9,312 nucleotides of DNA from the NCBI GenBank assembly GCA_947166165.1, contig CAMVDK010000121.1, positions 1-9,312 of the forward strand. Reading direction: 5' to 3'. The stretch's first letter is position 1. Every line of letters begins with the position of its first letter. Source of the stretch: an uncultured Porphyromonadaceae bacterium. Its GTDB lineage: Bacteria > Bacteroidota > Bacteroidia > Bacteroidales > Muribaculaceae. A program made the position numbers and the translations under genes. This document shows positions 1 to 8,466 of the stretch, piece after piece. Below the pieces are notes generated by a model. The model did not search any database. It was not told the origin of the DNA and saw nothing but the letters and a program-made list of their open reading frames with translations.

Positions 1-290
1 ACCACGTCGGCACCGCCACCGGCCTTGACATATGCCTCCCAGCAGCGGTCGGTGCCGCTGCGGTGAAGGGCCGAGGTCATCACCACCTCGCCGCCGAACG
101 CCGCCACGGCTTCGGCGATGCGCTCATCGTCGGTGGCCACGACAACGCGCTCAAGCACCCTGCCCACTCGCTCGTAGACTCGCTCAATCATCCGCTTTCC
201 GCCCAACATGGCCAGCGGCTTGCCGGGAAAACGCGTCGAACCATAGCGGGCTGGCACTATGCCCACAAAGCTCAGTTGTTTATCATTCAT
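1..290 (-). CDS. kdsB: 3-deoxy-manno-octulosonate cytidylyltransferase (CMP-Kdo synthetase), N-terminal part
   Basis: This enzyme couples CTP and Kdo to make CMP-Kdo in the cytoplasm, the activated sugar for the lipid A-Kdo core of LPS. Only the first 96 codons lie in the window; the family is usually about 250 residues, so the rest runs off the left edge. The visible part starts [20 protein letters not shown] and shows the signature nucleotide-binding loop [14 protein letters not shown] (residues 13-26), the ATDDERI segment (52-58) and the MTSxxHxSGTDR segment (71-82), all diagnostic of KdsB. The ATG at 288-290 is chosen because it lies about 45 bases below a consensus promoter and places the loop at the usual distance from the N-terminus. 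A second ATG four bases further in is out of frame. The gene is divergent from the purF-like gene. The reading frame is intact in the visible part. Confidence 0.95.
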   Translation of the reverse strand, partial: MNDKQLSFVGIVPARYGSTRFPGKPLAMLGGKRMIERVYERVGRVLERVVVATDDERIAEAVAAFGGEVVMTSALHRSGTDRCWEAYVKAGGGADV

Positions 291-336
291 CGTTTTATGT
301 ATTATTCGCGCAATCTGTTCGCGCCTTTTCGGGGGG

Positions 337-367
337 CAAAATTAATGCAAACTCGGCGAAGTACAAA
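337..367 (-). promoter_or_regulatory. Bacteroidetes-type promoter of kdsB
   Basis: Read on the minus strand, TTTG (367-364), a 19-base spacer and TAATTTTG (344-337) match the phylum's -33/-7 consensus exactly. Transcription would start near 330, giving a leader of about 40 bases before the kdsB ATG. Confidence 0.85.
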
Positions 368-504
368 ATATTGCGTCATGAATTTGACCTGCCTCTGCCG
401 CACCGCGCCACGCGCCGCGCCATGCTCACGTCCATAGCCGGGGCGGGCAACCGTCTCCACTATTGAAAAGAATACTAAAAAGCGAGCCATTTCGGGCTTT
501 TCGC

Positions 505-535
505 TTCGCTGTTCGGGATTTTTGCACTATCTTTG
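505..535 (+). promoter_or_regulatory. Promoter of the purF-like gene
   Basis: TATCTTTG at 528-535 is a perfect -7 element (TAnnTTTG). TTCG at 505-508, 19 bases upstream, is a one-mismatch -33 element. The start would fall near 541, leaving only about 20 untranslated bases before the ATG at 564. An imperfect dyad (AAGCGA-GCC at 480-488 against GGC-TTT-TCGCTT at 495-506) overlaps the -33 element. Its significance is unknown. Confidence 0.8.
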
Positions 536-563
536 CAGCAAATAAAACCTCCCCCACAATCCT

Positions 564-2438
564 ATGCTCGAACCCCTCAAGCACGAATGCGGCATCGCCA
601 TGATCAGGCTCCGCAAACCCATCGGTCACTTCAAGGAGAAATACGGCACTCCGCTCTATGGTCTCAACAAGCTCTATCTGCTCATGGAGAAGCAGCACAA
701 CCGCGGCCAGGAAGCGGCCGGAGTGGGCTGTGTCACCATGACCTCGCAGCCCGGCGAGGAATACGTCTACCGCGAGCGCGCCATCGGCTCCGGAGCCATC
801 GACGAGATTTTCGGCCGCATCCGCAGCCAGATCCACGAGTCGCTTGTCAACGGCGAGCCGCGCACTCCCTTCGAGGGTGAGCTATACATGGGGCACCTGC
901 GCTACAGCACCACCGGCAAAAGCGGCATGAAATACGTGCACCCGTTCCTGCGGCGCAACAACTGGAAATCGCGCAACCTGATGCTGTGCGGCAACTTCAA
1001 CATGACCAACGTCGACGAGATTTTCGCCGACATCGTCAGCCGCGGCCAGCACCCGCGCGTGATGAGCGACACCGTCATCCTGCTCGAGCAGCTCGGCGAG
1101 TCGCTCGACAACGAGAACCAGCGCCTGCACCGCCAGTACCGCGCCGAGGGATACACCGGCGAACCGCTCACCGACCTCATGGAAGGCAACCTCGACTTCA
1201 AGCGCATCCTCACCGGCCCGGCCACCACCTGGGACGGAGGCTACGCCATGTGCGGCATCACGGGCAGCGGCGACCTCTTCGTCATGCGCGACCCCCACGG
1301 CATCCGGCCGGCGTTCTACTATTGCGACGACGAGATATTTGTGGCCGCGAGCGAGCGGGCCGCCATTCTCACAGCCATGAATGTCGAACTCGAGCAGGTC
1401 GAAGAACTGACTCCCGGCGCCGCCATCATCGTCAAGAAAGACGCTTCGGTGGCCATCGAGCAAATCCTGCCCGAACTCGACAACCGCCGATGCTCGTTCG
1501 AGCGCATCTACTTCTCGCGAGGCACCGACAGCGACATCTACAACGAGCGAAAAGCCCTGGGACGCAACCTGGCGCAACGCATCGTCGATGCCGTGGACGG
1601 CGACATCGACCACACCATTTTCTCCTTTATCCCCAACACCGCCGAGGTGGCCTATCTGGGCATGCTCGAGGGCATAGGCCAAATCATGGTCGACCAGCAG
1701 GCGCAAGCCATCGCCCGGCTCGATGCCGCCGCGCCCGACTTCGAGCAGCAACTCCGCCAGATACTCGAGCGCAAGCCCCGCATCGAGAAAATAGCCAACA
1801 AAGACATCAAGCTGCGCACCTTCATCGCCGAAGGCAACCAGCGCAACGACCTTGCCGCCCACGTCTACGACGTCACCTACGGGCAGGTGCGCCCCGGGGT
1901 CGACAACCTCGTGGTCATCGACGACAGCATCGTGCGCGGCACCACGCTCCGCCAGAGCATCGTGCGCATTCTCGACCGCCTCAACCCCAAGCGCATTGTC
2001 ATCGTGTCGTCGTCGCCGCAAGTGCGCTATCCCGACTACTACGGCATCGACATGAGCCGCATGGCCGAGTTCTGCGCCTTCCGTGCCGCTGTGCAGCTGC
2101 TCCACGACACCCACCAGAGCCACATCATCGACGAGGTCTACCAGCTGTGCAAAGCGCAGCAGGACAAGCCTAAGGAGGAAATCGTCAACCACGTCACCCG
2201 CATCTATGAGCCCTTCACCGACGAGCAGATCTCGCGCAAAATCGCCGACATGATCACCGACCGCGACATCCGGGCCGAGGTGCAAATCATCTACCAGACC
2301 CTCGACGGCCTGCACCGCTCATGCCCGCGCACGCCCGGCGACTGGTACTTCAGCGGCAACTACCCCACCCCGGGCGGCAACCGGATGGTGAACCAGGCCT
2401 ACATCAACTGGCGCGAAGGCAACCCCAACAAACGCTGA
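564..2438 (+). CDS. purF: Amidophosphoribosyltransferase (glutamine PRPP amidotransferase family), long Bacteroidetes form
   Basis: The PurF family transfers glutamine nitrogen to PRPP to make 5-phosphoribosylamine, the first step of purine synthesis. The N-terminal Ntn glutaminase domain (about residues 9-290) has the candidate nucleophile Cys9 in HECGIAMI, implying removal of an 8-residue propeptide, plus MGHLRYSTTG (about 109-118) and RDPHGIRP. The C-terminal phosphoribosyltransferase domain has CSFERIYFSR (from Cys310), the PRPP loop VVIDDSIVRGTT (450-461) and a YGIDM segment. At 624 residues it is over 100 longer than typical PurF (about 470-505). The extra length is an insertion before the PRPP loop and a C-terminal tail ending in a Pro/Gly/Trp-rich stretch. 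Usual QHRGQ reads QHNRGQ (44-49), and HNGNLTN reads GNFNMTN (143-149). Family membership is secure. Whether this is the main pathway enzyme or a paralogue cannot be told from here. guaB follows but has its own promoter. Confidence 0.85.
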   Translation: MLEPLKHECGIAMIRLRKPIGHFKEKYGTPLYGLNKLYLLMEKQHNRGQEAAGVGCVTMTSQPGEEYVYRERAIGSGAIDEIFGRIRSQIHESLVNGEPRTPFEGELYMGHLRYSTTGKSGMKYVHPFLRRNNWKSRNLMLCGNFNMTNVDEIFADIVSRGQHPRVMSDTVILLEQLGESLDNENQRLHRQYRAEGYTGEPLTDLMEGNLDFKRILTGPATTWDGGYAMCGITGSGDLFVMRDPHGIRPAFYYCDDEIFVAASERAAILTAMNVELEQVEELTPGAAIIVKKDASVAIEQILPELDNRRCSFERIYFSRGTDSDIYNERKALGRNLAQRIVDAVDGDIDHTIFSFIPNTAEVAYLGMLEGIGQIMVDQQAQAIARLDAAAPDFEQQLRQILERKPRIEKIANKDIKLRTFIAEGNQRNDLAAHVYDVTYGQVRPGVDNLVVIDDSIVRGTTLRQSIVRILDRLNPKRIVIVSSSPQVRYPDYYGIDMSRMAEFCAFRAAVQLLHDTHQSHIIDEVYQLCKAQQDKPKEEIVNHVTRIYEPFTDEQISRKIADMITDRDIRAEVQIIYQTLDGLHRSCPRTPGDWYFSGNYPTPGGNRMVNQAYINWREGNPNKR

Positions 2439-2491
2439 GAGCCTAATCCGGGAACCAAAACCGGCGACTCGGGGTTAAATATTTATATTTA

Positions 2492-4036
<1,545 letters not shown>

Positions 4037-4039
4037 CCA

Positions 4040-4051
4040 CCCCCCCCCCCC
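4040..4051 (+). repeat. Poly-C homopolymer tract
   Basis: Twelve consecutive C residues lie four bases after the guaB stop codon, in the guaB-isomerase gap. The tract is outside any coding region. Long G/C homopolymers are prone to replication slippage and also to sequencing error, so the exact length should be treated with caution. Confidence 0.9.
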
Positions 4052-4133
4052 ACCACCTTCCGGGGAAAAGCATCCTGCGCTCGGCACCGCCCGGTTCAAT
4101 TTACAATCGATTTTCTCACCATTCACGCAATAA

Positions 4134-4165
4134 TTAGCGCATGCGAGCGTTATCGTTATATTGTG
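4134..4165 (+). promoter_or_regulatory. Weak candidate promoter of the PPIase gene
   Basis: TTAG (4134-4137), a 19-base spacer and TATATTGTG (4157-4165) resemble the Bacteroidetes -33/-7 pair but with mismatches in both boxes. The surrounding 4098-4197 stretch is much more AT-rich than the flanking genes, as expected for a promoter region. Read-through from guaB is an alternative source of transcription. Confidence 0.4.
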
Positions 4166-4194
4166 TTGAAATTTGATTACGTAATAATTTAACA

Positions 4195-6141
4195 ATGAAA
4201 GGTAAACTTTTGGTTTCAGCGGTGCTTGCGGGCACTGCCTTGCTGGCAATCGCCGCCAAGGACCCCGTCCTGATGACCATCAACGGAAAGGACGTGAAAC
4301 TCTCGGAGTTTGAGTATCTGTATCACAAGAATAACCAACAGCAGGTGGAAAAGGAGACGCTCGACCAGTATGTGGAGCGCTTCATCACCTACAAGCAGAA
4401 GGTGGCCGACGCCGAGGCCGCCCGCATCGACACGCTGCCATCGTTCAAGCGCGAATTCGACGGCTACAAGCGCGACATGGTCAAGCCCTTCCTCGAAGAC
4501 ACCACCGTGCGCGACCGGCTCGTGCTTGAGGCCTACGACCGCATGCACCGCAACATCGACATCGACCATTTCATGTATCCCCTGGGGCGCAGCTTCGCCC
4601 AGGACGAGGAGTACCGCGCACGCGTCGACAGTTTGCGCCAATGCTTGATCAATGGAGAGAACTGGGAGGAAATCGTGGAAAAATATTCCAGCGACCCCAG
4701 CAAGGAGCGCAACCACGGCCACTACGGCTTCATCTCGGCAGGCATGTTCCCCTATGCGTTTGAGAAAGCCGCATTCAGCACTCCTGTGGGACAAATCAGC
4801 GAGGTGATCCGCACCCAATATGGCTACCACATCGTCCGCGTCAACGGCGAGCGCCCCGACGCCGGACAGGTCAAGGCACGACACATCCTCAAGACGTTCC
4901 CGCGCAATCTTACCGACAGCGCAAAAGCTGATGTGAAATCGCGCATCGACTCCGCCTATCGAGCCGTCACGGCTCCTGGCGCCGACTTTGCCGAACTCGC
5001 AAAAGTGCACTCGCAAGACCCGGGCTCGGCACGCAATGGCGGTGATCTGGGATGGTTCGGGAAGGGACGCATGGTGCCCGAGTTCGAGCAGGTGGCCTTC
5101 GCTCTGAAAGACGGTGAAATCTCCGAGCCGTTTGAGACGAAGTTCGGCTATCACATTATTTATCGCGAAGCCTCGCGACCCGAGGTGCCCTTCGAAGAGG
5201 CAAAAGCCGACATCCTCAACCGCATCGCACGCGACGAACGCTCGGTGGAGCCTCGCCAGGCTGTCATCGACAAGATGAAGCAGCAGTACAACTACAAGGT
5301 CACCCCCAATCTCGAGAAAACGCTCACCGACCTCCTTGTCAAGAACGGGGGCTATGACTCGGTGTTCGTGGTCGACGTGCTGCGCAAGAGCGAATTGCCC
5401 GCTTTCACCTTCGCCAAGGTGACCGTGCCCATGAGCGAGGTGGCCAAGCGCCTGAACCCCAACCAGGTGATCCCCGACAACGCCCAGGCCATCAAATACA
5501 TCATGAGTCCCATCGAACCCGTTGCCAACCGACGCGTGATGGACTACTACACCGAGAACATCATCGACGACAACGTGGACTATCGCAACCTGCTCAACGA
5601 GTACCGCGACGGCATGCTGCTGTTCGAAATCAGCAACCGCCGCGTGTGGGAAGGCGCCAGCCGCGACACCATCGGCCTGAACGCCTACTACGAGGCCAAC
5701 CGCGCGAAATATGCCAACGCTTGGCCCTCGCCCCACTTCAAGGGCATCATCCTCAGCGCAAAGAACGACAGCGTCATGCAAGCCGTCAAGGCCGACATCC
5801 AAGCCCTCGGCATCGACAACGACACGCTCACCACAGCGCTGCACAACAAGTACAAACGCGACATCAAGATGGAGCGCATGAACTTCGCCCAGGGTGAGAA
5901 CCCCCTCGTCGACTACCTCTTCTTCAACGGCCCCAAGCCCGACAACGCCAACTACTCCGAAATCATGTGCCTCTCCGGCGGACTGATTTCTGCCCCCGAG
6001 GAGCTCGCCGACGTGCGTGGACAAGTCACCAGCGACTATCAAGACGTGCTCGAGCAGAAGTGGGTGGCTGAACTCAAGCAGAAGTACCCAGTAAAAATCA
6101 ACCAGAAAGTGCTGAGCCAACTCAAGAAAGCCAACAAGTAA
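4195..6141 (+). CDS. Periplasmic peptidyl-prolyl cis-trans isomerase, SurA/PpiC (parvulin) type
   Basis: Proteins of this type are periplasmic chaperones that help outer-membrane proteins fold. A signal peptide is visible: MKGK, a hydrophobic stretch [16 protein letters not shown], and a probable cut near residue 20-21. A SurA-N-like helical region spans about 30-118. Two parvulin domains follow. The second (about 226-325) is canonical, with ARHIL (His230), [10 protein letters not shown], a [10 protein letters not shown] segment and FGYHII (His320). The first (about 121-219) keeps the GHYGFI and YGYHIV ends but reads DHFMYPL where the RHIL motif is expected, so it may bind rather than catalyse. 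About 320 C-terminal residues (326-648) carry no motif I recognise and are rich in charged and Asn residues. At 648 residues it is longer than Escherichia coli SurA (about 430). It follows guaB and is closed by a strong terminator. SurA versus PpiD orthology is not settled, so no symbol is given. Confidence 0.88.
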   Translation: MKGKLLVSAVLAGTALLAIAAKDPVLMTINGKDVKLSEFEYLYHKNNQQQVEKETLDQYVERFITYKQKVADAEAARIDTLPSFKREFDGYKRDMVKPFLEDTTVRDRLVLEAYDRMHRNIDIDHFMYPLGRSFAQDEEYRARVDSLRQCLINGENWEEIVEKYSSDPSKERNHGHYGFISAGMFPYAFEKAAFSTPVGQISEVIRTQYGYHIVRVNGERPDAGQVKARHILKTFPRNLTDSAKADVKSRIDSAYRAVTAPGADFAELAKVHSQDPGSARNGGDLGWFGKGRMVPEFEQVAFALKDGEISEPFETKFGYHIIYREASRPEVPFEEAKADILNRIARDERSVEPRQAVIDKMKQQYNYKVTPNLEKTLTDLLVKNGGYDSVFVVDVLRKSELPAFTFAKVTVPMSEVAKRLNPNQVIPDNAQAIKYIMSPIEPVANRRVMDYYTENIIDDNVDYRNLLNEYRDGMLLFEISNRRVWEGASRDTIGLNAYYEANRAKYANAWPSPHFKGIILSAKNDSVMQAVKADIQALGIDNDTLTTALHNKYKRDIKMERMNFAQGENPLVDYLFFNGPKPDNANYSEIMCLSGGLISAPEELADVRGQVTSDYQDVLEQKWVAELKQKYPVKINQKVLSQLKKANK

Positions 6142-6160
6142 TCTTTATCCATAGGTCATG

Positions 6161-6209
6161 TGCCCATTGACGTGGCTGCGCCCAAAGCCACGTCAATGGG
6201 CATTGTTTT
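6161..6209 (+). terminator. Rho-independent terminator after the PPIase gene
   Basis: A perfect 17-bp inverted repeat (6161-6177 with 6186-6202) encloses an 8-base loop and is followed by TTGTTTT. It begins about 20 bases after the isomerase stop codon. It separates that gene from the acyltransferase gene. Confidence 0.92.
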
Positions 6210-6242
6210 GAACCCCTCCCCCATCACACCCACATCCACCCG

Positions 6243-7250
6243 ATGACGAAGCAGCGACTGGCCTACATCGACCTCATGAAGGGACTGTGCATCATGCTCA
6301 TCGTGATGCACCACACCGACGAAGCCTTTTTCGACTCCATCGCACCCAACCTCGACAACGCCCTCCAGTCGTTCCGCGTGCCGATGTACTACTTCCTGTC
6401 GGGCTTGTTTTTCAAGACCTATTCAGGATTCACCGAATTCCTGAAGCGGAAGGTCAACAATCTAGTGGTGCCGCTGCTCTTCTTCCACGTGGTCGGGTTC
6501 ATCGTGGCCGGCGCCACGTTCATGCTGCTCCATCCGGGCCAAGGATTCAACTGGCAGGCCGTGCTCTATCCCGCCACGCACCGCTTCTGGCCCTACACCA
6601 TGGCATTGTGGTTCCTCATCAGTCTGTTCGAGGTCAACATCATCTACTACGGCTTGACGCGCTGCCTGGGCAACTGGCTGCTCCGCGCCACAGTCGTCCT
6701 GCTCCTGTCAGTTGTGCCCCTTGTGCTGGTGGCCGGTGGACGGCACATCACCCTGCCTTTCATGCTCGACACCGCTTGCGTGGGCCTGCCCTTCTTCGCC
6801 ATCGGCAACGCCGTGAGCCAAGCAGGACTCATCAAGCCCCACAAGGCCGACCGCTGGGGAATGGCCGTTTTCCCTGCCATGGCGGTGGTCATATACATCG
6901 GAGCCGGACACATCGACATTCTCGAGCAGGAATACCCGTCGTGGCTGCAGTTATACGCCCTGCCGGCTGTCGCCATCCTCTCGCTCATGTGGCTGTGCAA
7001 GAACATCACGCGCCGCATTCCCGTCGTGGCCACCTGGGGGCAATACTCCCTCATCGTGCTCGGCACCCACGACTGGCTGCTCACTCCCCTCGACACGCTG
7101 CTGGCAGGCGCTGCGCTCACCGCACCGCAACTGGCGTTGCTCAAGTGGGGCATCACCATGGCAGCCATGCTGGTCATCATTCCCGTCCTGGTGCGGCTGG
7201 TGCCCAAATTCACCGCACAAAAGCCCCTCATCCCCATCAAGACATCGTGA
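6243..7250 (+). CDS. Membrane acyltransferase, acyltransferase-3 family (OafA / fucose 4-O-acetylase-like)
   Basis: Members of this family are inner-membrane enzymes that O-acylate, usually O-acetylate, sugars of surface polysaccharides, glycolipids or other small acceptors. The N-terminus has the family pattern: YIDLMKGLCIMLIVMHH, with Lys13 and His24 in the place of the family's Arg-x10-His pair. Lysine here is usual for the fucose-acetylase-like branch. About ten hydrophobic segments can be drawn over residues 11-325, including PMYYFLSGLFF, a segment starting LVVPLLFFHVVGF, and YTMALWFLISLF. Total length of 335 residues is normal for the transmembrane domain alone; there is no SGNH extension. 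It follows the PPIase terminator with no clear promoter of its own and no SD sequence. No glycosyltransferase or polysaccharide gene is adjacent, so the acceptor cannot be inferred. Confidence 0.85.
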   Translation: MTKQRLAYIDLMKGLCIMLIVMHHTDEAFFDSIAPNLDNALQSFRVPMYYFLSGLFFKTYSGFTEFLKRKVNNLVVPLLFFHVVGFIVAGATFMLLHPGQGFNWQAVLYPATHRFWPYTMALWFLISLFEVNIIYYGLTRCLGNWLLRATVVLLLSVVPLVLVAGGRHITLPFMLDTACVGLPFFAIGNAVSQAGLIKPHKADRWGMAVFPAMAVVIYIGAGHIDILEQEYPSWLQLYALPAVAILSLMWLCKNITRRIPVVATWGQYSLIVLGTHDWLLTPLDTLLAGAALTAPQLALLKWGITMAAMLVIIPVLVRLVPKFTAQKPLIPIKTS

Positions 7251-7294
7251 AATCGTGAAAAAGCTCAAAAACACTGCCTAAAAACGCCCCGCGA

Positions 7295-7326
7295 TTTGGC
7301 CGTTCGCAAAAAAAGCAGTAATTTTG
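7295..7326 (+). promoter_or_regulatory. Promoter of the rpmB-rpmG-DUF4295 leader/operon
   Basis: TTTG (7295-7298), a 20-base spacer and TAATTTTG (7319-7326) are an exact consensus match. The expected start is near 7332, about 335 bases before the rpmB ATG. No second TAnnTTTG element is seen closer to rpmB. Confidence 0.88.
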
Positions 7327-7331
7327 CAGCC

Positions 7332-7665
7332 GATTTCAAGACAGCGTGCAGCGACTGCTCCTGTTAGTCCTGTTCTGTGACATGATCGTTGAAACTTCGA
7401 TGCTTTGGCTATGATGCTAACTGCCAGGCATAAAGCGTAGGACGATATCCGGTGGCCAGGACGCGTTTTCCTGGCGGGAAATTGAGCGAAACAGGCTGAG
7501 CCTGCGGTCAGGGCCGTCGACCTCTTCTCACTTCGGCCTTGGCACTGCCACTGCTTTTCGCACTGAATATTGTGCTACTGCGATGCACCGAGGCACTGGC
7601 TTGAACAACGAGAGTATTTTAAACTGATGTTTTCTAAACAACGTAGATTAAACAACTGAAGGATT
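7332..7665 (+). ncRNA. Long structured 5' leader of rpmB, or an unassigned small RNA
   Basis: These roughly 335 bases have no convincing coding frame but many potential hairpins. They include GCAG-CGA-CTGC (7348-7358), CCTGTTAG (7360-7367) with CTAA and CAGG (7417-7428, 4-base bulge), and a perfect 7-bp stem GCCAGGA/TCCTGGC (7455-7475). Others are CAGGC-TGA-GCCTG (7492-7504), AGGGCCG/CGGCCTT (7510-7540) and GCAC/GTGC (7560-7575). The last ~60 bases before rpmB are AT-rich. There is no stem followed by a T run, so transcription probably continues into rpmB. I do not recognise RNase P RNA, tmRNA or SRP RNA motifs. A ribosomal-protein leader that senses L28 or L33, or a processed small RNA (6S-like for example), are both possible. 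This is inference from position and potential pairing only. Confidence 0.45.
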
Positions 7666-7917
7666 ATGTCTAGAGTTTGTCAAATCACCGGAAAGAAGGC
7701 GATCACGGGCAACAACGTGTCGCACTCGAAAAGAAGAACAAAACGTAAATTCAATGTGAACGTGTTCAACCGCAAGTTCTATTGGCCTGAGGAGGACACC
7801 TGGGTGCGCCTGACCGTTTCGGCGGCCGGACTGCGTATCATCAACCGCATCGGACTCGACGCCGCCATCAAGAAGGCAGCCGAGCAGGGACATTTAACCG
7901 AATTAAAGGCACTCTAA
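7666..7917 (+). CDS. rpmB: 50S ribosomal protein bL28
   Basis: bL28 is a structural protein of the large ribosomal subunit. The 83-residue product starts [20 protein letters not shown], and the Lys/Arg-rich KRRTKRKF stretch with the following NRKFYWPEE is characteristic of the family. The C-terminal [16 protein letters not shown] helix region is also typical. Length is normal. Only one cysteine is present (Cys5), so this is a non-zinc-binding form. It is the first gene of an rpmB-rpmG-DUF4295 cluster, with 13 bases to rpmG. A long leader precedes it. The start is set by the conserved MSRVC N-terminus, preceded by the A/G-rich ACTGAAGGATT. Confidence 0.98.
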   Translation: MSRVCQITGKKAITGNNVSHSKRRTKRKFNVNVFNRKFYWPEEDTWVRLTVSAAGLRIINRIGLDAAIKKAAEQGHLTELKAL

Positions 7918-7930
7918 ATCTTCATCAACT

Positions 7931-8119
7931 ATGGCAAAGAAAGCTAAAGGCGATCGCGTGCAGGTTATCCTCGAATGCACCGAGCAGAAGGCAAGCGGCG
8001 TACCCGGAATGTCGCGCTACATCACCACCAAGAACCGCAAGAACACCACCGAGCGACTCGAACTCAAGAAGTACAACCCCTACTTGAAGAAGGTCACCGT
8101 TCACAAAGAAATCAAATAA
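7931..8119 (+). CDS. rpmG: 50S ribosomal protein bL33 (zinc-free form)
   Basis: bL33 is a small protein of the large subunit near the E site. The 62-residue product starts [20 protein letters not shown] and contains the family segments [10 protein letters not shown] and [12 protein letters not shown], ending in VTVHKEIK. In the zinc-binding form there are two CxxC pairs. Here the first is reduced to Cys16 alone (CTEQ) and the second reads NPYL, so this is the cysteine-minus form that needs no zinc. It lies 13 bases after rpmB and 26 bases before the DUF4295 gene, and is almost certainly co-transcribed with both. Confidence 0.98.
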   Translation: MAKKAKGDRVQVILECTEQKASGVPGMSRYITTKNRKNTTERLELKKYNPYLKKVTVHKEIK

Positions 8120-8145
8120 CAACCCCCATATACGTTTTTTAAGCT

Positions 8146-8298
8146 ATGGCAAAGAAAGTTGTTGCAACTCTGCAGACTGGTGAAGGCCGCAACTTCACCA
8201 AGGTCATCAAGCTCGTCCGCTCCGAAAAGACCGGCGCTTACACCTTCTACTCGCGCATGATCGAGAACGACAAGGTGCAGGAGTACCTCAAGAAATAA
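8146..8298 (+). CDS. DUF4295 family protein, 50 residues
   Basis: This small gene encodes 50 residues starting MAKKVVATLQTGEGRNFTKV, continuing with a SEKTGAYTF segment and ending in KVQEYLKK. It matches the Bacteroidetes-specific DUF4295 family, whose members are about this length, Lys-rich and encoded just after rpmG. The biochemical role is not established as far as I know. The ribosomal context and basic composition suggest a ribosome-associated protein. The start is fixed by the conserved MAKK and by the stop codon of rpmG 26 bases upstream. It is the last gene of the operon, with a strong terminator about 50 bases downstream. Confidence 0.93.
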   Translation: MAKKVVATLQTGEGRNFTKVIKLVRSEKTGAYTFYSRMIENDKVQEYLKK

Positions 8299-8346
8299 GA
8301 AAACACGATATTCGCGGAACCAAGTTCCACCAATATCCCACCACAC

Positions 8347-8390
8347 AGGGCGGTTCTACAGGCAGATGCTTGTGAACCGTCCTCTTTTTT
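8347..8390 (+). terminator. Rho-independent terminator of the rpmB operon
   Basis: AGGGCGGTTC (8347-8356) pairs with GAACCGTCCT (8374-8383) over 10 bp with one G-U. The intervening bases can continue the stem for 6 more pairs (8358-8363 with 8368-8373). CTTTTTT follows at 8384-8390. This is a textbook intrinsic terminator. Confidence 0.93.
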
Positions 8391-8420
8391 GGCGACTTTT
8401 TTTCGCCAATTCATTTTTTT
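8391..8420 (+). terminator. Possible second, back-to-back terminator
   Basis: GGCGA (8391-8395) and TCGCC (8403-8407) form a short stem with a T-rich loop. A further T run lies at 8414-8420. It could act as a reserve terminator behind the stronger hairpin immediately upstream, but the 5-bp stem is weak and the 6-base gap to the T run is long. Confidence 0.4.
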
Positions 8421-8432
8421 CGAGTAATTTTG
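8401..8432 (+). promoter_or_regulatory. Promoter of the nitroreductase gene
   Basis: TAATTTTG at 8425-8432 is a perfect -7 element. TTTC at 8401-8404, 20 bases upstream, is a one-mismatch -33 element. The predicted start near 8438 leaves a leader of about 30 bases. The promoter overlaps the T-rich second hairpin behind the rpmB operon. Confidence 0.8.
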
Positions 8433-8466
8433 GCCTGTCATATTCACCCCAAAAGCATCCAACCCA

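Noticed and set aside
32..490. Several open frames over 32-490 on both strands.
   Set aside because: They overlap the clearly recognised kdsB N-terminus and the two divergent promoters. Their translations show no family motif.
480..506. Imperfect dyad overlapping the -33 element of the purF-like promoter, as a repressor operator.
   Set aside because: The arms are short, interrupted by a 3-base bulge, and match no operator I know. Noted only with the promoter.
882..2315. A 477-codon open frame on the minus strand opposite the purF-like gene, and overlapping plus-strand frames such as 986-2173.
   Set aside because: They are shadows of a well-supported enzyme gene. Their translations are Arg/His/Pro-rich or Val/Asp-rich with no recognisable motifs.
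2439..2491. A terminator after the purF-like gene.
   Set aside because: Only a 4-bp CCGG/CCGG pairing is visible and no T run follows it.
4216..6120. A 634-codon open frame on the minus strand covering nearly the whole PPIase gene.
   Set aside because: The plus-strand frame encodes a clear signal peptide and parvulin domains. The antisense product is a low-information Val/Leu/Asp/Gly-rich string, as expected when a GC-rich gene rarely uses codons whose complements are stops.
6203..6210. TTGTTTTG just before the acyltransferase as a promoter -7 element.
   Set aside because: It is the T-rich tail of the preceding terminator, lacks the TA, and has no TTTG at the proper distance upstream.
7382..7440. 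Two tiny overlapping frames in the rpmB leader (MIVETSMLWL at 7382-7414 and MMLTARHKA at 7411-7440) that could resemble a leader peptide.
   Set aside because: No ribosome-binding context, no run of regulatory codons and no terminator/antiterminator pair is visible. Frames this short occur often by chance.
7332..7665. RNase P RNA, tmRNA or SRP RNA in the rpmB leader.
   Set aside because: I looked for the conserved core of RNase P RNA, the tRNA-like ends of tmRNA and the SRP apical loop and did not find them.
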